DNA of 64,000 nucleotides from JADJYF01 sp965278995 (GTDB lineage: Bacteria; Pseudomonadota; Gammaproteobacteria; Ga0077536). Under the pieces are notes generated by a model. The model did no database searches and was not told the DNA's origin. It saw only the letters and a list, made by a program, of their open reading frames with translations. Made by a program: the position numbers and the translations under genes. The stretch is from positions 3,658,001 through 3,722,000 of the forward strand of contig OZ257136.1 of NCBI GenBank assembly GCA_965278995.1, given 5' to 3'. Positions 42,285 to 51,810 of the stretch are shown piece by piece. Every line of letters starts with the position of its first letter. The first letter of the stretch is position 1.

Positions 42285-43082
42285 ATGAAAAAGCGCGTTC
42301 CCCTGGACTTCTTCTACGTCACCGTGACGCTGCTGCTGTCAGTCATCATCGTTCGTACGGTGTATACCACCGTGGTACGGCCGCAAGCTGCTGCGATTCA
42401 GCAAAGCTGGGTCGAGCGCTGGAAAGAGGAACCGACCTTCGCACCGGAACCCGCGCTGATGGTCATCCTGCATGACCGCGAGCCGGAAGCTTGTTTCATG
42501 CTGGCGCTATGGGCTGGTTTCATTCTGGGTTGGCGCTGGTCGGTGGTCGTTCGTGAACGCGCCCTTCTCGAGCGCGAATACATCGGGCTGCAGAGTGGCC
42601 AGGTAATTTTTCCAGACGACGTGCATCAATATTCGCGACCGATTGAGCATTTGCCGGAAGATCAGCAGAAGCAGTTCCTGCCGCGTGCGCTGAAAGTGGC
42701 CATGAATCGCTTCGGCGCGACCCGTAGCGTGCAGCACGCGGCCAACGCGGCACGTGATGAGTGCGAATTCGAAGCCTCGCGACTGGACTCCGAACTGTCG
42801 CTGATCCGCTTTTCGGTGTGGGCTATTCCGGCGGTCGGCTTTGTCGGCACCGTGCGCGGCATCGGCGCAGCCCTGCAGCAGGCGCAACGCGCCGCTGCCG
42901 GCGACGTCACGGGCGTCACTCAAGGCCTTGGCATTACCTTCAATTCGACCCTGGTCGCCTTGAGCCTGTGTATCGTGGTGATGTTCTTCCTGCACCAGAT
43001 CCAACTTTCGCAGGACCGCCTCGTGTTGGACACCAAGACATACATTGACGATCACCTGATCAGGCATTTGCGCGAACGTTGA
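42285..43082 (+). CDS. MotA/TolQ/ExbB-like proton channel
   Basis: A 265-residue integral membrane protein. Hydrophobic segments lie at about residues 9-30, 68-86, 177-198 and 215-238. The last two hold the MotA/TolQ/ExbB signature: IPAVGFVGTVRGIGAAL with Thr189, and GLGITFNSTLVALSLCIVVMFFL with Thr218 and Thr222, similar to the channel threonines of TolQ. In that family five A subunits surround two B helices that carry an Asp. The two VWA proteins directly upstream provide exactly such helices. The gene ends the run; a TonB receptor follows. Confidence 0.8.
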   Translation: MKKRVPLDFFYVTVTLLLSVIIVRTVYTTVVRPQAAAIQQSWVERWKEEPTFAPEPALMVILHDREPEACFMLALWAGFILGWRWSVVVRERALLEREYIGLQSGQVIFPDDVHQYSRPIEHLPEDQQKQFLPRALKVAMNRFGATRSVQHAANAARDECEFEASRLDSELSLIRFSVWAIPAVGFVGTVRGIGAALQQAQRAAAGDVTGVTQGLGITFNSTLVALSLCIVVMFFLHQIQLSQDRLVLDTKTYIDDHLIRHLRER

Positions 43083-43194
43083 GATTGTCGATGTTCCGAC
43101 TTCCTTCTGCTGCGACAATTTGCCGCATACCGCCAGGACATCGCCCTCCCTAGAATGCCGGTGACATCAGCATCACTGTGGTTGCCTGTTCATC

Positions 43195-45327
43195 ATGATT
43201 TCATTTTTTCGATTGCCTGTTGCATGGGCAATAACGCCGACATTATGTGCAGCGCTCAGTCCCTCAGCCCAGGCCACGCATGACGAAACGCCACCTGCCG
43301 GGCGGACGGAAACCATTTACGTCAGCGGCTACCGCTCCGAACTGGCCGATGCGCAGGCAGAGTTGTCGCTGACACCGGGCGGCGCTAGCGTGATAGACAT
43401 CGACGATCAGCGCGCGCGGCAGGTCAGCAGCCTCGCCGATATGTTGCGCTTTGTGCCGGGTATCTATGCGGCAAGCAACAGCGGCAATGACAGCATGTTC
43501 ATATCCAGCCGCGGTTCGAATCTCGACGCGACGAACTACGACATGAATGGCGTGAAACTGATGCAGGACGGCCTGCCAATCACGACTGCAGACGGCAACA
43601 ATCACAATCGCATCATCGACCCGCTGACTGCAGCCCTGGCCACCGTGGCAAGGGGAGCGAACGGCATGAAGTACGGTGCGAGCACGCTGGGCGGCGCGAT
43701 CGATTTCGTCTCTGCAACGGCGCGCAACAGTGCCCCGTTGCGCCTGTTCGTCAACGGCGGCGCTTATGGTCAGCTGCAGGGGCAGGTGACTGCGAGTCGA
43801 GTCTTCGACAACGGCCTCGATGCGCTCGTGACCGTCGAAGGGAAACAGTGGGACGGATACCGCGCTCACAATGAGCAGGACCGCGCAGGCGTGTACGCCA
43901 ACGCCGGCTGGCGTGTGCGCCAGGATCTCGAAACGCGCCTGTTCGTGACCTATGTCGACAATGAACAACAGCTGCCCGGCGCGCTGACGCGCGCGCAGTT
44001 CAAAGACGATCTGCGGCAGGCCAGCGCCAAGGCACTCAGCGGTGACTACCGCCTTGAAGTAGAGACCCTGCGTCTGGCCAACAAGACGACCTGGAACATC
44101 GACGACGCCCGCCAGCTCGAAGTCGGTGTTTCCTATGAGCACCAGGCGCTCTATCACCCGATAGTCGACCGCGTACTGGTCGATTTCGATGGCCCCGGCC
44201 CGGCGCCACCAACCGAAGTCTTCAGCCTGCTCGTCGATACCGATCACGAGGACACCGGCACCATGGCCCGCTACCGGCAGCACATCGGTGCGCACGATCT
44301 GCTGTTCGGCGTGAACTACGGCGCCAATGACGTACGCGGTGGCAACTTCCGCAATCTTGGCGGCCTGCGCAATGGCCTGACGACACAGGTCGATAACGAC
44401 GCCACGACGCTCGAACTTTTTGCCACCGACCGCTGGCAGTTCCTGTCGCGCTGGACCGCAGTGCTGGCACTGCAGGGCGTGCGCGCCGAACGCGAAGTGC
44501 GCAATACTGACGTCGCGACCGGCTCACTGCTGCACCCCGAAGACATCTATGCCTCGGTCAATCCGAGTCTTGGTCTGCTCTTCGCCGCCACTGAGTCGGT
44601 AGCGCTTTACAGCAATGTCAGCCGCCTGTACGAGCCGCCGACCAATTTCGAACTCGAAGACAACGTGGCCGGCAACAACTCGACCCTGAATGCCATGCAT
44701 GGCGAAGTCGTCGAACTGGGCAGCCGCGGCGAGCACCCGTTAGCCCATGCCAGCAGCTGGTACTGGGATGTTTCGATGTACTACGCCTGGATAGGTGACG
44801 AGATCCTCTCCGTTGACGACCCGGCCGCGCCTGGCAACAGTCTGTCGAGCAATGTCGATGCCACGGTGCATGCGGGTGTCGAGGCGCTGCTGGGTGCGCG
44901 CATCGCGCTCGATGCCGCAGCTAAGCACAACATCGAACCGATGTTCAGCGTAACCCTGAACGAATTCTCGTTCGACGACGACCCAGTCTACGGCAACAAC
45001 GATCTGCCGGCGGCACCGGAAGTCGTGGTGCGGGGCGAACTGCTCTATCGTCACGCGCGCGGCTACTACTTCGGGCCGACCGTCGATTTGCTGACGCGCC
45101 GATATGCCGATTTCCAGAACACCTATCGCATCGGCGGGCATGTGCTGTTCGGCCTGCGCGGCGGCTGGAACTCACCGCACTACCGTCTGTTTGTCGAAGC
45201 AAGCAATCTGCTCGACAAGGACTATGTGACGACGCACGCCGTGCGGGACTTTGCTTCTGCGGATGCCGACATCCTCAGTCCCGGCATGCCTCGCGCCGTG
45301 TTCGCCGGGGTTGAACTGCGGTTCTGA
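43195..45327 (+). CDS. TonB-dependent receptor
   Basis: A 710-residue outer-membrane receptor. A signal peptide is followed by a plug domain (about residues 50-175: RSELADAQ, RQVSSLADMLRFVPGIYA, DGLPITTADGNN, GANGMKYGASTLGGAIDFVS) and a 22-strand-type barrel with a final aromatic residue at the C-terminus (AGVELRF). The plug sequence is of the FecA/FepA type, which suggests a metal chelate or similar. It converges with a PepSY gene, as is common for siderophore or metal uptake. Confidence 0.88.
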   Translation: MISFFRLPVAWAITPTLCAALSPSAQATHDETPPAGRTETIYVSGYRSELADAQAELSLTPGGASVIDIDDQRARQVSSLADMLRFVPGIYAASNSGNDSMFISSRGSNLDATNYDMNGVKLMQDGLPITTADGNNHNRIIDPLTAALATVARGANGMKYGASTLGGAIDFVSATARNSAPLRLFVNGGAYGQLQGQVTASRVFDNGLDALVTVEGKQWDGYRAHNEQDRAGVYANAGWRVRQDLETRLFVTYVDNEQQLPGALTRAQFKDDLRQASAKALSGDYRLEVETLRLANKTTWNIDDARQLEVGVSYEHQALYHPIVDRVLVDFDGPGPAPPTEVFSLLVDTDHEDTGTMARYRQHIGAHDLLFGVNYGANDVRGGNFRNLGGLRNGLTTQVDNDATTLELFATDRWQFLSRWTAVLALQGVRAEREVRNTDVATGSLLHPEDIYASVNPSLGLLFAATESVALYSNVSRLYEPPTNFELEDNVAGNNSTLNAMHGEVVELGSRGEHPLAHASSWYWDVSMYYAWIGDEILSVDDPAAPGNSLSSNVDATVHAGVEALLGARIALDAAAKHNIEPMFSVTLNEFSFDDDPVYGNNDLPAAPEVVVRGELLYRHARGYYFGPTVDLLTRRYADFQNTYRIGGHVLFGLRGGWNSPHYRLFVEASNLLDKDYVTTHAVRDFASADADILSPGMPRAVFAGVELRF

Positions 45328-45349
45328 CGAAACCGGGTTGCGTTGACCT

Positions 45350-45365
45350 GGTTGCCGCTGCAACC
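45350..45365. terminator. Small hairpin between convergent TonB receptor and PepSY genes
   Basis: A 6-bp stem (GGTTGC and its complement) with a 4-base loop in the 41-base gap between the two convergent stop codons. It may end both transcripts, but without a U-tract and with a short stem this is tentative. Confidence 0.35.
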
Positions 45366-45368
45366 GAT

Positions 45369-46868
45369 TCAGCGCGCCTGACGCACGAACAACAGCAGAC
45401 CCATCAGCGCAGTGGCCGCGATGCCCAGTGCGAATGTGATCATGATGATGTCCCGTGGCCAGCGCCCGATCACTTCCAACGCATGCCATTTATGCAGATT
45501 GGCGAACACCCAGCTCTCAACGTAATCCGCCGTATCGACTTTCGCCGCGATCGTCGCGCTGTCGAGGTGCACGTACAGGCGTTCGCCGTTGGCGCGCACG
45601 ACACGAACCACCGGCAGCAGCTTGTTGATGAAACCGTATTCGTCGTCAAAGCTGTTGAGCGTGCCATCCACTACGAAGCCGCCGCTGGCAAATCCTGCCG
45701 CGAGCGTCGAAGCATAGCCGGCGTCGTCCATCGTGCAAGGTACTTCGCCGGCATCGAGATACCGCGTATCTGCCGACACGGTGTTGGCATTCCCGGCATT
45801 CGTCGTGACCGCTGATTCATGGGCCTCATGACCACTGTGCATGCCACCTTGGCCGGCATGCGCGTCATGACCTGTATGTTCGATTCCAACCGCAGCGGTC
45901 GTGACCGGCCGCACGCGCAGACAGAGCGCGCCGTCGATCGCAAACAAACTGGCGTCCGCAGCCGACGTCAGGCCATCGGTCTGCAGCAATGCCGCGTCGA
46001 ATTCCGGCCAAGCCTGTTGCGGAAGTAGCCGATCGGTCGTGCGATCCAGTGCACCCTTGGCAAGATGATATGCCCCGCTAAGGCCGGAGCTGGCCAGCAT
46101 GAGCGCGACGACCGCGCCCGTCATGCGGTGCGTTCGGCGCAGCGGTGTCGCCTGCGGGGAAGTTCGGGTACCTGACCATAGCAGTACGCCAAGCAGGCTG
46201 GTTGCAACGGCAGCGAGCACGAATACCGCCGCCAGCGGAACGCGCGGCCATTCACCGCTGCCCGCGAAGTGCCAGTTGTGCAGGAGCTGGAACAGGCGCG
46301 TGTAGAGCGCCTTGCGATCGTCGATCAGCGTAACCAGCGTGGAGGTCGCGGTGTCGACATAAACACGCATGCCGTCATCCCGCGCAAAGGCCACGCGCTG
46401 AACTGGCAAGACTCGATTGATCCAGGCGTACTCGTCATCGAATGCAAGGAGCGGAGCGGCGCTCGAGACTGCGACCAGAGAGTCACCCAGATAATGACGG
46501 GCCAGGGCCGTGGCATAGGCCGTGTCACCGGCCTTGTTCTCGTCGCCGGCGACTGCGTCGAAATAGCGACGGGCACCATCTGCCACCTGCACCTGATAGT
46601 AGGTATGCCCGCCCCATGAAACCAGCCGGACCCGATTCAGACGATCGATATTCTGTTCCGCGAGCAGAGCTCGCAATGGCCGCAAAGTCTGCGCGGGCAG
46701 ACTCAACGGCGGAGGTGTAAAACTGACGGGCTGCGGCTGATAACGCGACAGAAAGGGGTGCAGGCTTCCGCTCAGCGACCAGAGCAGAATCCCACAGCAG
46801 GCAAGAATGCCGCAACGGCGATGCCAACGGCGCAGCGCAGGAAGGTGTCGGAGTGCGACCAGATCCAC
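45369..46868 (-). CDS. PepSY-domain membrane protein with His-rich insert
   Basis: A 499-residue membrane protein of the PepSY-associated type. Hydrophobic helices lie near the N-terminus (GILACCGILLWSLSGSL), the middle (VPLAAVFVLAAVATSLLGVLLW and VVALMLASSGLSGAYHL) and the C-terminus (FALGIAATALMGLLLFV). PepSY-like segments such as TALARHYLGDSLVAV lie in between. An insert near residue 330 contains six histidines in about 20 residues (HTGHDAHAGQ, then HSGHEAHE) and could bind a metal. The family often reduces siderophore-bound iron at the inner membrane, in line with the neighbouring receptor. Confidence 0.8.
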   Translation of the reverse strand: MDLVALRHLPALRRWHRRCGILACCGILLWSLSGSLHPFLSRYQPQPVSFTPPPLSLPAQTLRPLRALLAEQNIDRLNRVRLVSWGGHTYYQVQVADGARRYFDAVAGDENKAGDTAYATALARHYLGDSLVAVSSAAPLLAFDDEYAWINRVLPVQRVAFARDDGMRVYVDTATSTLVTLIDDRKALYTRLFQLLHNWHFAGSGEWPRVPLAAVFVLAAVATSLLGVLLWSGTRTSPQATPLRRTHRMTGAVVALMLASSGLSGAYHLAKGALDRTTDRLLPQQAWPEFDAALLQTDGLTSAADASLFAIDGALCLRVRPVTTAAVGIEHTGHDAHAGQGGMHSGHEAHESAVTTNAGNANTVSADTRYLDAGEVPCTMDDAGYASTLAAGFASGGFVVDGTLNSFDDEYGFINKLLPVVRVVRANGERLYVHLDSATIAAKVDTADYVESWVFANLHKWHALEVIGRWPRDIIMITFALGIAATALMGLLLFVRQAR

Positions 46869-47038
46869 GGCGGGAAAAATCTCGGCTGGCAGGATGGTGC
46901 GCGCAGGTCGCGTGGCAGCTCGCCTCGCGGCTCGTGGCGGGCGCCATGGTACGCCATCGCTACGCGGTCAGCGCTGCGGCAATTTGTCGCAGGTGCACAG
47001 ACCCGGAGATCACAGGGATCCACCAACGGCTGTCAGTG

Positions 47039-47070
47039 GCTCCGCAGATAAGGAGTCTCCTTAGCGGAGC
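47039..47070 (-). terminator. Terminator hairpin overlapping a stop codon
   Basis: A stem of GCTCCGC (47039-47045) and GCGGAGC (47064-47070), with an inner stem TAAGGA/TCCTTA, covers the TAA stop of the minus-strand VPxPA-tail gene. It is likely its terminator. Confidence 0.55.
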
Positions 47071-47756
47071 TGCTGCCGACGACGGGCGCTGGCCAGCAGG
47101 GCCAGGCCGCCGAACATCAACGGCAGTGCCGCTGGTACAGGAACCGGCGTCAGGTCGCGCAGGACGAAAGCATTCAGATAAGGGTTGTTGGTGCTGTCAT
47201 CGATGCCTATGCGCTGCGTGGCTGCGTCAGCGGTAAACGTACCCACGATGCTCAGGTAGCTGTTATCGGCGACGATGGGCGAGGAGTTGCCCAGGCCATC
47301 GAAGAAGAAATGCGTACGGCTGCAGCACCCGTCGTTACGCGAGGAGAAGAACTGAACCTGATACTGACGCCCGACCGTCAGATTGCTCAGGAAATTGGCG
47401 GCGTCGATATCGGAGCCAACTCGCCATTGGAAATTGCCGATGATTGAAGCCCATGCTGCATCCGTATTGCCGGCGGGGCCGGCACTACCATAGGTGGCGC
47501 CGAAGAATGGGTAAAGAACGCGCGCGAAAGTAATATTCAGCCCGCTCGGCTCGACGGTCAGCGACGTCGAATTTTGCCCGACCAGATCAACTGCCTGCAC
47601 CAGGCTGCCGTTGGTCAGAATGCCAAGGTGACCGCTGGCCCCGTTGTACGTCGGGCCGGCACTCCAGGTGATGCTCGCGGCCTGCGCCTGCATGCCAGAC
47701 GCTGCTGCGAGAATCAGCGTCGCCAACGCCAGGACTTTACTGTTCTTGATCATCAT
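47061..47756 (-). CDS. VPxPA-type C-terminal sorting protein
   Basis: A 231-residue exported protein. The signal peptide is about residues 1-26 (KVLALATLILAAASGMQAQA); the mature part is beta-rich with a central CCSRTHFFFDGLG; the C-terminus has a VPVPAALPL motif, a hydrophobic helix LMFGGLALLAS and a basic RRRQQLR end. This is the VPxPA variant of the PEP-CTERM sorting tail. Function and ligand are unknown. Starts at 47756 or 47753 are equally likely. It lies upstream of the PepSY gene on the same strand. Confidence 0.75.
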   Translation of the reverse strand: MMIKNSKVLALATLILAAASGMQAQAASITWSAGPTYNGASGHLGILTNGSLVQAVDLVGQNSTSLTVEPSGLNITFARVLYPFFGATYGSAGPAGNTDAAWASIIGNFQWRVGSDIDAANFLSNLTVGRQYQVQFFSSRNDGCCSRTHFFFDGLGNSSPIVADNSYLSIVGTFTADAATQRIGIDDSTNNPYLNAFVLRDLTPVPVPAALPLMFGGLALLASARRRQQLR

Positions 47757-47913
47757 GCTGCAGACCCTAATCCAAGCGGTTTTTATGCTCCGGACTATGC
47801 TCCGGGCAGCCGCAACCGCACAAGCACCGTCAACGGTAATTTTCCGCAAGTGCAATCATTCTTCACACTCGGTCTGAACAGTGGCACTGAACAATCGATA
47901 AGTGTTCTGCGTT

Positions 47914-49152
47914 TCAGCGCGCTTTAGCGATGGCGAGGCGTCGCGCGCGTCGACGCGAGAGCACCGCTATCCAGTAGCCGAGCGTGCCGAACAGGGAACC
48001 CGCGAAAACAGTCCACAACATGAACGTGCTGCTGCCTGACGCTGACCAGGCATAGGCCGTCGCTGAAGGTGCGGCGGCCATGGCCAGCGCCATCGGCAGC
48101 GCAATTGCGCCCATCGTCCGCGCGAAATGCTCGCGTCCCAGCCATTCTATCGGCGCAGTACCGCGCAAGATGGTCGTGATGCCGTGGCCGGTCGCGAAAC
48201 ACGTTGCGAACAGGCATAGCCACGGTGCTTCATGTGGCGCGAGGATCAGGATCAGTACCGCTATCGGTACCAGCGACGAGGTGAAGGCGCCAAGACGCGC
48301 GATCGAGGCATGGCGGCCAATGGTGATGATGATCAAACGCGCAACAACCTGCACCGGCCCGATCAGCGCGAAAGCGAAAAAGATCACGCCGTCGGGCACG
48401 GCCTCGGCGCGCAACAGCGGGACGAACTGAAAGACCAGGCAGGACGCCGTCAAGCTGTACGAGGTGTACCACAGCGCCAGTCCCCAGAAAACCGGGTTGC
48501 GCAGGCGCCGACGCATGACCACGCGACCACGCTGCTTCATCATTGGATGATAGGGTCTGGCGTCTGTCACGCGCGGTGGAATGAACCACCAGTGGACCGG
48601 CGCGTTGAAACACAGATTGAGTGCGGCCAGCACGACCAGGGTGGCCCGCCATTCGAGCAGCGGAATGAGATGGCCGATCAACGGCACGTAGACCGTGCCG
48701 GCGAGGCCGGTCACCATCGTTGCCGTCGTGATGCCCGAGCGCGCGTTCTTGCCGAATACTTCGTTCAAAACCGCAAACAGCGGTTCGATCAGACAGCACG
48801 AAAGGCACACGCCGAGTGCGAGCCACAGGGCGTAGAACTGCGGCAGGGTCTCTACGGTAGACCAGCCCAGTAATAATGCGCCGGCACCGAGTGAACCCAG
48901 GCTCATGATCCAGCGACCGCCGTAGCGATCGAGCAGGGTACCGATGAAATAAGCCATCGCGCCGGTGACGAGCAGTCCACAGGTCAGGGCGCCATTCATC
49001 GCGGTATGTGACCAGCCGAGTTCGTCCTGCATGGGCCCGGCAAACAGCGAGAAGCTGTAGTAGAGCGTACCCCATGAGGTCATCTGCGCGACGGCGAGCG
49101 GCCAGAGCAGGACCCAGGGCCGATGTCGCTGCTGCCAGAAAGTTTCGCTCAA
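47914..49152 (-). CDS. MFS transporter
   Basis: A 412-residue major facilitator with twelve hydrophobic helices. The loop 2-3 motif is GTLLDRYGGRWI and the start WVLLWPLAVAQMTSWGTLYYSFSL resembles the oxalate/formate-antiporter-like or monocarboxylate MFS group. The direction of transport and the substrate cannot be told. It follows the TonB receptor by 86 bases on the same strand, so the receptor could bring a substrate through the outer membrane and this carrier through the inner one. Confidence 0.85.
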   Translation of the reverse strand: MSETFWQQRHRPWVLLWPLAVAQMTSWGTLYYSFSLFAGPMQDELGWSHTAMNGALTCGLLVTGAMAYFIGTLLDRYGGRWIMSLGSLGAGALLLGWSTVETLPQFYALWLALGVCLSCCLIEPLFAVLNEVFGKNARSGITTATMVTGLAGTVYVPLIGHLIPLLEWRATLVVLAALNLCFNAPVHWWFIPPRVTDARPYHPMMKQRGRVVMRRRLRNPVFWGLALWYTSYSLTASCLVFQFVPLLRAEAVPDGVIFFAFALIGPVQVVARLIIITIGRHASIARLGAFTSSLVPIAVLILILAPHEAPWLCLFATCFATGHGITTILRGTAPIEWLGREHFARTMGAIALPMALAMAAAPSATAYAWSASGSSTFMLWTVFAGSLFGTLGYWIAVLSRRRARRLAIAKAR

Positions 49153-49238
49153 TCGACCTGTTGCCTGTGCCCAAGAACGCCGCGGCGCATTGTCTTACGC
49201 CAGGCGCCCAATGACCACCGACAATAAAGTACCGCTAA

Positions 49239-51572
49239 TCAGAAACTGGCGCGCAAGGTGATGCCGTAAGTGCGCGGGTCGGCTGGAATTCCCGTTACCA
49301 GTCCCGAGTTACCCGACTGATTGCTGAGGAGCAGGAAGTACTCCTCGTCAAATACGTTACGCACCCATAGATAGACGTCCCAGGGACCGTTGCTTCGCAC
49401 GCCAGCCCGCAGATTGACGACCGTGTTGCCATCGATACGGGAAAACCGCGACAGCGACGGGTCGGAGTACCACGATGAGCGATAGCTCAAATCGCCACCC
49501 GCGTAGAACTCTCCGCCGAAAGCGCGGAGCGTTACCGGCCAGCGGTACTCGCCGCCGGTAGATACCGCGTAATCGGATACCCCGGGTAATGCGCCACCGG
49601 ACAAATCGCAGAAATCTGCGCCGCCTACTTGTTCCAGCGGGCAGGGCGCGTTCTCAAACGACACATACTCGCCATCGTTGATAGCGGCACTGGCATAGCC
49701 CGTGAACTGATCGATCGGCTGCCAGGTCGCATCGATCTCGACGCCACGATTGCGCACTTTGTCGATGTTCGCCAGATACCCGCGCAGAGCGCCTGGACCG
49801 TTGTCGATTACAGTCGTCTGATAGTCTTTGATGGTGGTGTGGAACGCAGCCAGATTCAACGTGAGGCCGACGACCGGAAATTCGCTTTTGACTCCGACTT
49901 CGAATGTGCGCACTTTCTCCGGACCGACGACGGCCGTCGTCAGCGCCGGATTGCCTTGCGGATCGTTGGGGATCCCGGCGAGATTGATGCCGCCCGACTT
50001 GAAGCCGCGCGCATAGGTGCCGTAGGCCATCACGTTCTCGAACAATAGATAGGATAGATTGACCTGACCGGAGACGCTGTCATCAGCGAACTCTGCGGCG
50101 TAGTACTGCGGGCGCACGATTCCGCGCTGACGCGCAATCAGGGTCGGGTTGTTCGTTGCCAGTCCGCCAGAGACTGTTTGATCGTAGGTGGCATCCTTCT
50201 GCTCGTAGGTATAGCGCAGACCAGGCGTCAGCGTGAGTTTGTCGGTCAGATGCCAGTTGGCCTGGGCAAACACCGCATAGCTGTCGACTGACGAATCAGC
50301 AATGAAGTTCGACTGATAACCGTCGAGCAGATTGGCCGGTACGCTGGGCCCGATCAGCCAGAACGCGGCATCTTCGCCATAACCCTGCAGTCCGTTGGTT
50401 TCGATGCTCTGGGTGAATGCGTAGACGCCGGCGATATAGTCGACCTTGCTGCCGTAGCTGCCGGCAAAACGCAATTCCTGACTGTACTGCTCCTGATCGG
50501 AAGGATTCGACGAAGCGGTCAGAATCGACAAACTCGTGTAATCGCGATCGTTCAATGGCCGCCATTCCCAGAATCGCCAGGATGAGACCGACGTCAGCGT
50601 GCCACCGGCGACATCCCAGTCGATGATGGCCGTTGCACCGCCGTTCTTCTGATCGGCGCGCGCGCCAGAGTTGATATCGGCTTTGCGATCGAACGGATCG
50701 CGGCTCGGTGGCTCGTAGCCCAGTGTCGCCGCCATGCTCTCGTATTGCCGGGACGCGGCGCGCTGGGTCGTACCGACACGTGCGAACACCTGCGTGCAGC
50801 AATTCGCTTTCTGGCGGCTGAAATCGCCAATCAAGCGAATGCTCAGATCGGCGCGCGGCGCATACAACAGCTGCGAACGTATGCCGACATTATTCTGTTC
50901 ATTGATGTCATCGTCAGTCGGAATATTGTCGATCGTGCCGTCACGGCGCGTGCCAACGAGCGAAATCCGACCGGCCAGCACGTCGCCGTACAGCGGGCCG
51001 CTGAACGCCGCTTTGCCCTGTACGAAACCAAAATTACCGCCCGAAAGCTCCATCTGGCTTTCGGGTTCGAAAGTCGGCCCGCGAGTCGTGATGTTGACCG
51101 CACCAGCCGAGGTGTTCTTGCCGAACAACGTGCCTTGCGGACCACGCAGAATCTCAATGCGATCGATGTCGATGAGGTCGAAAGTCGCGGTACCGGGACG
51201 CGGATTGTAGACCTGGTCGATGTAGACACCGACACCGGGTTCGAGGCCATCGTTGGCCAGGCCGAAAGAACTGCCGAATCCACGAATATTGATCGTGGTA
51301 TTGCGCGGATTCGACGACACGAACTGCACGGTCGGCGTGAGTGAAGCGATCTGCGACACACTGTAGGTACCCGTCGCATTGAGCAGTTCGCTGTCGAGCA
51401 CCGAGAGTGCTATCGGCACATCCTGCGCCCGCTCTTCGCGATAGCGCGCAGTCACCATCACTTCTTCCTCGCCCTCGGAATCGTCATCAGTAGTGGCAGC
51501 GTAGACCGGGGCCAGCGGAGTCAGCGCCAGCAATAACGTAGCAATCAATCGATAGTTAGCGGCAACAGGCAC
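49239..51572 (-). CDS. TonB-dependent receptor, large Caulobacter-type
   Basis: A 777-residue outer-membrane receptor with a signal peptide, a plug domain (EEEVMVTARYREERAQDVP, then LEPGVGVYIDQVY and IDRIEILRGPQGTLFGKNTSAGAVNI) and a barrel that ends in an aromatic residue (GITLRASF). The RGPQGTLFGKNT motif marks the large class of receptors found in degraders of hydrophobic or carbohydrate compounds rather than classical siderophore receptors. It is followed on the same strand by an MFS gene and preceded by the MoaD-like and luciferase-like genes. Confidence 0.9.
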   Translation of the reverse strand: MPVAANYRLIATLLLALTPLAPVYAATTDDDSEGEEEVMVTARYREERAQDVPIALSVLDSELLNATGTYSVSQIASLTPTVQFVSSNPRNTTINIRGFGSSFGLANDGLEPGVGVYIDQVYNPRPGTATFDLIDIDRIEILRGPQGTLFGKNTSAGAVNITTRGPTFEPESQMELSGGNFGFVQGKAAFSGPLYGDVLAGRISLVGTRRDGTIDNIPTDDDINEQNNVGIRSQLLYAPRADLSIRLIGDFSRQKANCCTQVFARVGTTQRAASRQYESMAATLGYEPPSRDPFDRKADINSGARADQKNGGATAIIDWDVAGGTLTSVSSWRFWEWRPLNDRDYTSLSILTASSNPSDQEQYSQELRFAGSYGSKVDYIAGVYAFTQSIETNGLQGYGEDAAFWLIGPSVPANLLDGYQSNFIADSSVDSYAVFAQANWHLTDKLTLTPGLRYTYEQKDATYDQTVSGGLATNNPTLIARQRGIVRPQYYAAEFADDSVSGQVNLSYLLFENVMAYGTYARGFKSGGINLAGIPNDPQGNPALTTAVVGPEKVRTFEVGVKSEFPVVGLTLNLAAFHTTIKDYQTTVIDNGPGALRGYLANIDKVRNRGVEIDATWQPIDQFTGYASAAINDGEYVSFENAPCPLEQVGGADFCDLSGGALPGVSDYAVSTGGEYRWPVTLRAFGGEFYAGGDLSYRSSWYSDPSLSRFSRIDGNTVVNLRAGVRSNGPWDVYLWVRNVFDEEYFLLLSNQSGNSGLVTGIPADPRTYGITLRASF

Positions 51573-51810
51573 GACATTTTCCTCGCAGTCGGACAGGCAT
51601 GACGCAACGCATCATGCGGGCTCTGCCCCTAGCGAGTTGTGTGCCAATAGCGGGGAGGCGATGAAAAACCAGCGTATTTCACCGGTTCGAGCCGTGATCG
51701 CGCTACGGCGTTAATCATCGCATTCAGCAAATATGCTGGTTAATCCAGGACATAATTCTGGCCCAGCAAATACGCCAGGCAGATCTGGACCAGGAGACAG
51801 GCCCGAATAT

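Noticed and set aside
38610..43082. Zorya or Tol-Pal system
   Set aside because: No OmpA-like peptidoglycan-binding domain, no TolB/Pal and no ZorC/D/E-type helicase or nuclease; only the motor idea is shared.
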